Of a stretch of 64,000 nucleotides of DNA, positions 59,190 through 64,000 are shown piece after piece (position 1 is the stretch's first letter; every line of letters starts with the position of its first letter). The DNA comes from Rehmannia glutinosa. Lineage: Eukaryota > Streptophyta > Magnoliopsida > Lamiales > Orobanchaceae. The translations under genes and the position numbers were made by a program. Location of the stretch: assembly GCA_016081115.2 (NCBI GenBank), contig CM071931.1, positions 27,690,317 through 27,754,316 of the forward strand, written 5' to 3'. A model generated the notes under the pieces. It ran no database searches, was not told where the DNA came from, and worked only from the letters and a program-made list of their open reading frames with translations.

Positions 59190-59830
59190 TGGGTGCCCTT
59201 TTAGATTGAGTGCAACCGTTGGTTCGGGTCGATCAGGACTATCAAATCATGCCTTCTGATCAACCACCATGGCCTGATGGTCCAGATTGCATCCTAGCAA
59301 AGGGACACATCCCTTGGCATGCACCCCTGCACACTGGACATCATATCCAAATCATGGTGCCCGTCACAAGAAATGTATGTCCAATCGTCAATTGCACGAC
59401 ATGCCGTCATCCGGGCTCCACCACGTCACTGTCACCTAAGCTGTCCTGCCACGTCACTGAGCCATTGGACCGAACCCTGACTTGATTTTTCAAAATTGTA
59501 AGGCTCCTCAAAGCTTCTCGCGACGATGCGTACGTGCGAAGTGCAAAGTGGCCTCTAAAGTGCCTAAGGCTTCCTCCACACCGTTCTCGGTACTTTGAGC
59601 TAGCTCAAAGTCAAAAAAATTAACTTGGTCCACTAGGGTGCATCATAAGGAGCATCACTTGATTACTCCTTACTATTGGTATAAGGAGCTTCACTTGATT
59701 ACTCATTACTATTGGTGATGCTCTATATAAGGTAGCTAAATTTGCTCCTTGTTTCCTATGTGGCATGTTACTCTTCACATTTCCACATTTTACATATAAA
59801 CTAAAATACATTTTAAATGGCTTACTTTAT
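59190..59830 (+). repeat. LTR-like GC-rich segment with TATA box
   Basis: Distinctly higher GC than its surroundings at 59210-59480, then a 36-bp unit in tandem (59645-59680, 59681-59716, ATAAGGAGC(A/T)TCACTTGAT) followed by CTATATAAGG at 59723-59732. A doubled upstream unit before a TATA box resembles the U3 of an LTR. No partner LTR, ends not located. Confidence 0.4.
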
Positions 59831-60019
59831 GCATTTATTTCATTCACCCGATATTAGTTTTAGGAATTCAAAATGCTAAACTCGTCTACCCACAAAGTAG
59901 ATTACGTTCATCACATTTATTTCATATTACAAATTAATGAACCCACTTAATTAATTGGTCAAAAATCGGTGGCAAAACACGCTTTTTCATAAACCGATTT
60001 TAACATTAATACTTTGGGG

Positions 60020-60460
60020 CAACTATAGTTTTTCTTGGGGGGCTTCTAAATATATTTCAGGGGACTACTAAATACTTTAAGGAAGAAGTAATACTACTTT
60101 TTATGAGAAAAACTAATATTTTTCATGGAGAATTACCAAAATACATTTAATCAGACACCTAATACTTTTCAAGATGACTATCAATATAATTTATGGGGAT
60201 TACTAATAATTTTGATGGAAAAAATTAATATTTTTCATGAAACTACTAATAATTTGTAAGGGAAAAACTAATACTCTTTTAGAGTCATAGTGATTCTATG
60301 TCACTGCCTAATATTATAAAAATGTCACCGCGTCCACCAGTGATACTATGACATTGCCTATAATACAAAAATGTCACTGTCCAAAAAATGACAAAAATGT
60401 CACATGCCGCTGAATATTACAAAACGTCACTGCTAATATTACGAAAATGCCACCAGATCA
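60020..60460. repeat. Degenerate short-unit repeats
   Basis: About nine loose copies of a GGGGACTACTAATATTTTTCA-like phrase, roughly 30 bp apart, run from 60040 to 60280. They are followed by four to five loose copies of GTCACTGCCTAATATTAC with AAAATGTCACC. Confidence 0.55.
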
Positions 60461-61139
60461 ATTTAGGATACGTCTAATGGATGTGACCCCTGAAGACCGC
60501 CTTACTTGAGTTTTTTTGTCATAATTAATTGCACATCAGATTTAACCAATGAAAGAATATAGAAGAGCTTAATTTTATTTGATTTCTTGTGCTTATTCCA
60601 ATAGCAAAAGATAATGTCATTTTGGAGTTTTATCAACAAAAGAACCGCATTATAAGTTTTTAACATCCCCTCCTCCCCCAAAAAAACCTTAAAATACATC
60701 TTTCTCATGGACCACCATCTCACTTTCAATTCCAAATGCAAAACTTATGACCACACACGGTATTTATTCAAAATATCAAAAATCTGACAAAAGCAACTAA
60801 GTTGGCGACTCTAAATTTTGGCACTAACAAAGACAACATCCTAAGGCACTGCACTATTTTTCCCTCCCATTTGTCTTACATGGCGTTTTGTCTATTTTCG
60901 TTTCGTATTTTTTTCTTTCATCAAATAAATTACACATAATTACCACATCGCCTATTTTGTCCTTCCAATATCAAAAATCCCCAAGTAATTTTTTACTTTT
61001 AGAATATTACAAACTGTACCATAATTTATATAACAATCAAATAAAACAGAATTTGCATTTTTTCAATAGAAATTGAACCACATACAACCGTAGAATATCA
61101 AACCACAAGCAAAGATAGAAAATCAAACCGCTTACAATC

Positions 61140-61206
61140 AATAAGGATCGAACCTGAGATCTACAAGTTTCAGGGCCTCCACCTTACCACTAGAGCAAGG
61201 CCTCAT
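61140..61206 (-). mobile_element. tRNA-like SINE head, minus strand
   Basis: Read on the minus strand: GAGGCCTTGCTCTAGTGGTA (A-box region), then GGTTCGATCC (B box, 61154-61145). The anticodon region does not fold as a functional tRNA and the 3' end runs into unrelated repeats of GGTTTGAT, so it is a SINE or tRNA relic rather than a tRNA gene. Confidence 0.5.
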
Positions 61207-62149
61207 GAACACTTAAGAGTTATTACACATCGGCAAAATTGGCAATAGATTAAACATTTTAGCATTTTCTGGCCAATTAAGTGAAAATTAGATCAAATGT
61301 GCGAATGTTTACACTCCAAAATCGAATCTTGCAAACTTAAAGAGAATAAATGTCTATTTAAGACAACATAATGACGAAATTTACCATTTTCTAAATGGAT
61401 ATTATGCAACCAAATACAGTTATTATAATTAGGTAAATCTAAATGGCCATATGGCCAGCCAGAAAGGTCAGTTTTGTCCTTTCATTATTAATGAAATGGT
61501 TTTATAGTAATTTTAATATTTTGTTTGACAAGAGTACCCTTGCCTTTTCTCACTTTAATCCTAAGTAGCCCATTAATTAAAATTTGAAATCCAAGTTTCG
61601 CTCTCTTCATTAATTAATCTTTTTACTTTTCCAAGCAAATGATTTTGCAGTAATTAACTCATTTCCCCACCTTCCAAATAGAAGCTTTTACTAGTGGTTC
61701 ATTTTCTCATTTCTTTAACATAATTTTTGCTCACTTCTTGTCGAAAAATTCTAAGATTATGATCAGAATTTTTAAATTTCATCATCTTTAATATATTTTT
61801 TGATTTTATATTTATTTTATGCGGGATTAAAAAAATATGTTAACAAATAATTTGAAATGAGAAATATACAGTTTTTTCAAATTTAAAATTATATTTCCTC
61901 GTTTGTTTCTTGTTGAGTATAATATGATAAGAAAGTGATATAATGTGGGATTTACTTTTAGTATTTAACTATGTGGCAATTGATACAACCTTTATTTAAA
62001 ACAAAGAAAATAAAATTGATTTTACAATAGAAAAATTATATTTGATACGATGTTACTCTCAAAGTAATTTGAAATTGATTACATGTATTTATTGGCAATA
62101 GACATGTTTCACAAAATGCTAATGAATAACAAGAGATTAATGACTGATA

Positions 62150-63245
62150 TGATATATAAGGCTAATTTATTAAAGTAAAATAATTTTAAAATCTATTTAA
62201 CTAATTAATACCAAAAAAGAAATATTAATATATAGGTGAAAACAGAGTTCATAACTCTTGTTTTCTCAATTTTCTTTTTTTTTTTTGGAAATTAGAAAAC
62301 AGAGTTATGAACTCTATTTTCTAATTAATTTATTATTTTTAATTTTTTTTTCGGAAAATTTATTTATATATTTTAATATTTTGAATTCTTAGAAATTGTT
62401 TTCTATTAAAATTTTTTTGAACTAACCCAAACACGACCCAATAAGCTTAACAGATTGGAAATAGTAGTACAAACACGACACCATAAAAAACCTGATAGAT
62501 CAGGCATGACCTATTAAGCCCGATAAGTAAATTGATTTATATTTTTTATTTATTTATTATTATTTTTCTGGCTCATTTGAACAATTTAGAGCATTTGGCT
62601 CATTAAACCATTTACTAATATAGTATAATATTATTTTTTTCTTCAAATACTTATCACATATAAAGTCACTTAGGAAGTTAGAATTAAAAAAATGTAAAAA
62701 AAAGATATTATTTAAGTTATCGAGTTTAATAGACTTACCGGGTTGGCCCGATATGGACCTGATTTCTTATTGTTCTTATCGGGTCGGCTCAACAACGGCC
62801 CAAACTCGATAACACCTGGCATTAGTAATCGTGTTTACTATTCTAGTTGTGTTTCTATATTCATTCTAAATTCTAGTGTTTTTTCAAATTTTGAGCAAAA
62901 ATCAGTTACACTTATCTGATAAATGGTGTTTGTATTTTCAAATTTGTAAAGTAAAAAATTTAATTAAGTTCAAGTTTTTTTAAATAAAAAATTATTTCTG
63001 AAAATTAATTTTAAGAAAGTAATAAAATAATTAAATAAATTTTCTCAAAAAATAATTAAAAATATAAATAAATTAGAAAACAGAGTTGTGAACTCTGTTT
63101 TTTAAATTTTCAGAAAAAAAGAGAAAATTGAGAAAACAGAGTTATGAACATTGTTTTCACCGATATGATTAAGGTTTCGTTTTTTGGCATTAATTAATTA
63201 AATAGATTTTAAAAATACTTTAGTTTAATAAATTAGCCGATATAT
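62150..63245. mobile_element. Foldback element of about 1.1 kb with palindromic sub-repeats
   Basis: Inverted arms of more than 100 bp: GGCTAATTTATTAAAGTAAA ... AAATCTATTTAACTAATTAA on the left pairs with the mirrored TTAATTAATTAAATAGATTT ... TAATAAATTAGCC on the right. Four copies of the near-palindrome GAAAACAGAGTTATGAACTC lie in pairs in the arms (62236, 62295, 63075, 63135). The centre contains GGGTCGG/CGACCC-type repeat DNA. No coding content. Confidence 0.7.
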
Positions 63246-63504
63246 AGTCTTTAGATATAATATCACGTGTGATAGTGTATATATATCACGTAGATAACAA
63301 ATCGATTAATGTATATAAATATGATCCTATTTGTTTTTTGTTTATTTTATAAACAAAATCCATATCACACACTCAAACATATATATAATCATTATTTTAA
63401 AAAAAAACATATACAATCCAAATTATAATTGAATTACATGATGCTGGACATATAAACTGATACTCTTAGTCTTACCATTCAATTATAATTACAATTGAAC
63501 AATT

Positions 63505-63690
63505 GAACTATATGATTCATGATATAAAAGGATACCAACCATTCTATCCATTTTCAATGATAATTGAACTATATGATTCATGGTATATATGTGATGTTAT
63601 TGAGTTTATTCAGAATGAACAGTTGAACTATATGATTCAAGATATATATGTGATACTATTGATTTATTCTGAATTATAATTCAAGATTTG
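63505..63690. repeat. Tandem repeat, unit about 60 bp, three copies
   Basis: GAACTATATGATTCA recurs at 63505, 63566 and 63625, each followed by a variant of GATATATATGTGAT and a Leu-rich-codon-free AT stretch. Weaker echoes extend on both sides. Confidence 0.65.
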
Positions 63691-64000
63691 AACTATAACA
63701 ATTTAAGCTATTATTAAGTCAATCCTAATTATAACTGAACAAATTGAACTATAAGTCAAGTTACAATAAGATAAGTTTGTTGTAAGGTAAGTCACAATAA
63801 GATGAAAATGAAATTCGAAACTAAGGAATAATTTTCAAATAAAACCAAATATTGAAATTAAGAAATAATTTTACATCTTAAAATCGAGAATAAAATTTTC
63901 ATATGGTAATATATCAAAATTCGAATAACAAGATCGTTTTGATTCCACATAGCACGATTAAATTATCGCAAAATATGTCATAGTCGTGAATAATATTGCG

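Noticed and set aside
61140..61206. Functional tRNA gene on the minus strand
   Set aside because: Same reason: promoter boxes without a cloverleaf, and a repeat-like tail.
63505..63690. CRISPR-like array
   Set aside because: Repeats are imperfect, spacers are repeat-like themselves, and the genome is a plant.

Overview
This is nuclear DNA of a flowering plant. The gene present is interrupted by GT-AG introns, intergenic DNA is AT-rich, and the repeat load (L1-type LINE, Sirevirus-type Copia, Athila/Tat-type Gypsy, CACTA, Helitrons, tRNA-derived SINEs, MITEs) is typical of eudicots. An asterid is plausible, but the sequence does not settle the species. No bacterial, organellar or CRISPR-like feature was seen.

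Layout. 1-4126: decayed L1-type LINE (endonuclease, reverse transcriptase, RNase H), plus strand. 4127-6588: two diverged copies of one LTR-like repeat facing each other, with another LTR-like stretch between. 6837-10965 (minus): the one apparently intact host gene, a five-exon flavin-containing monooxygenase (FMO) of 532 aa. 11.3-15.9 kb: small repeats (foldback MITE, degenerate hairpin-rich block, SINE with a 14-bp target duplication, CACTA-type element). 16190-21169 (minus): tandem FMO paralogue with the same five exons but several frameshifts; its first intron and exon 2 contain a strange interleaved mosaic. 21.7-33.6 kb: foldback element, a minus-strand Helitron, a LINE tail, and a large plus-strand Helitron with RPA-like and helicase remnants. 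34.3-34.5 kb: possible short host gene start. 34588-58698: an old Sirevirus-type Copia element with four later insertions: a young Sirevirus (37567-45806, perfect 5-bp TSD), a CACTA element (46703-48195), an Athila/Tat LTR fragment (48634-50741), and within that LTR a GC-rich hAT-type MITE with a perfect 8-bp TSD. 58.7-64 kb: LTR-like GC-rich segment, degenerate repeats, a tRNA-like SINE on the minus strand, a 1.1-kb foldback element and a 60-bp tandem repeat.

How it fits together. The biological core is a local FMO tandem duplication whose introns have been invaded by related MITEs. The rest is a layered record of transposition in which LTR divergence, target-site duplications and nesting give a relative order. 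I found no convincing undescribed enzymatic system. The most unusual signal is the mosaic at 18.5-20.5 kb, where blocks from two non-homologous neighbouring sequences alternate in collinear order. I think an assembly or consensus artefact is the likeliest cause; if real, it would be a remarkable rearrangement.
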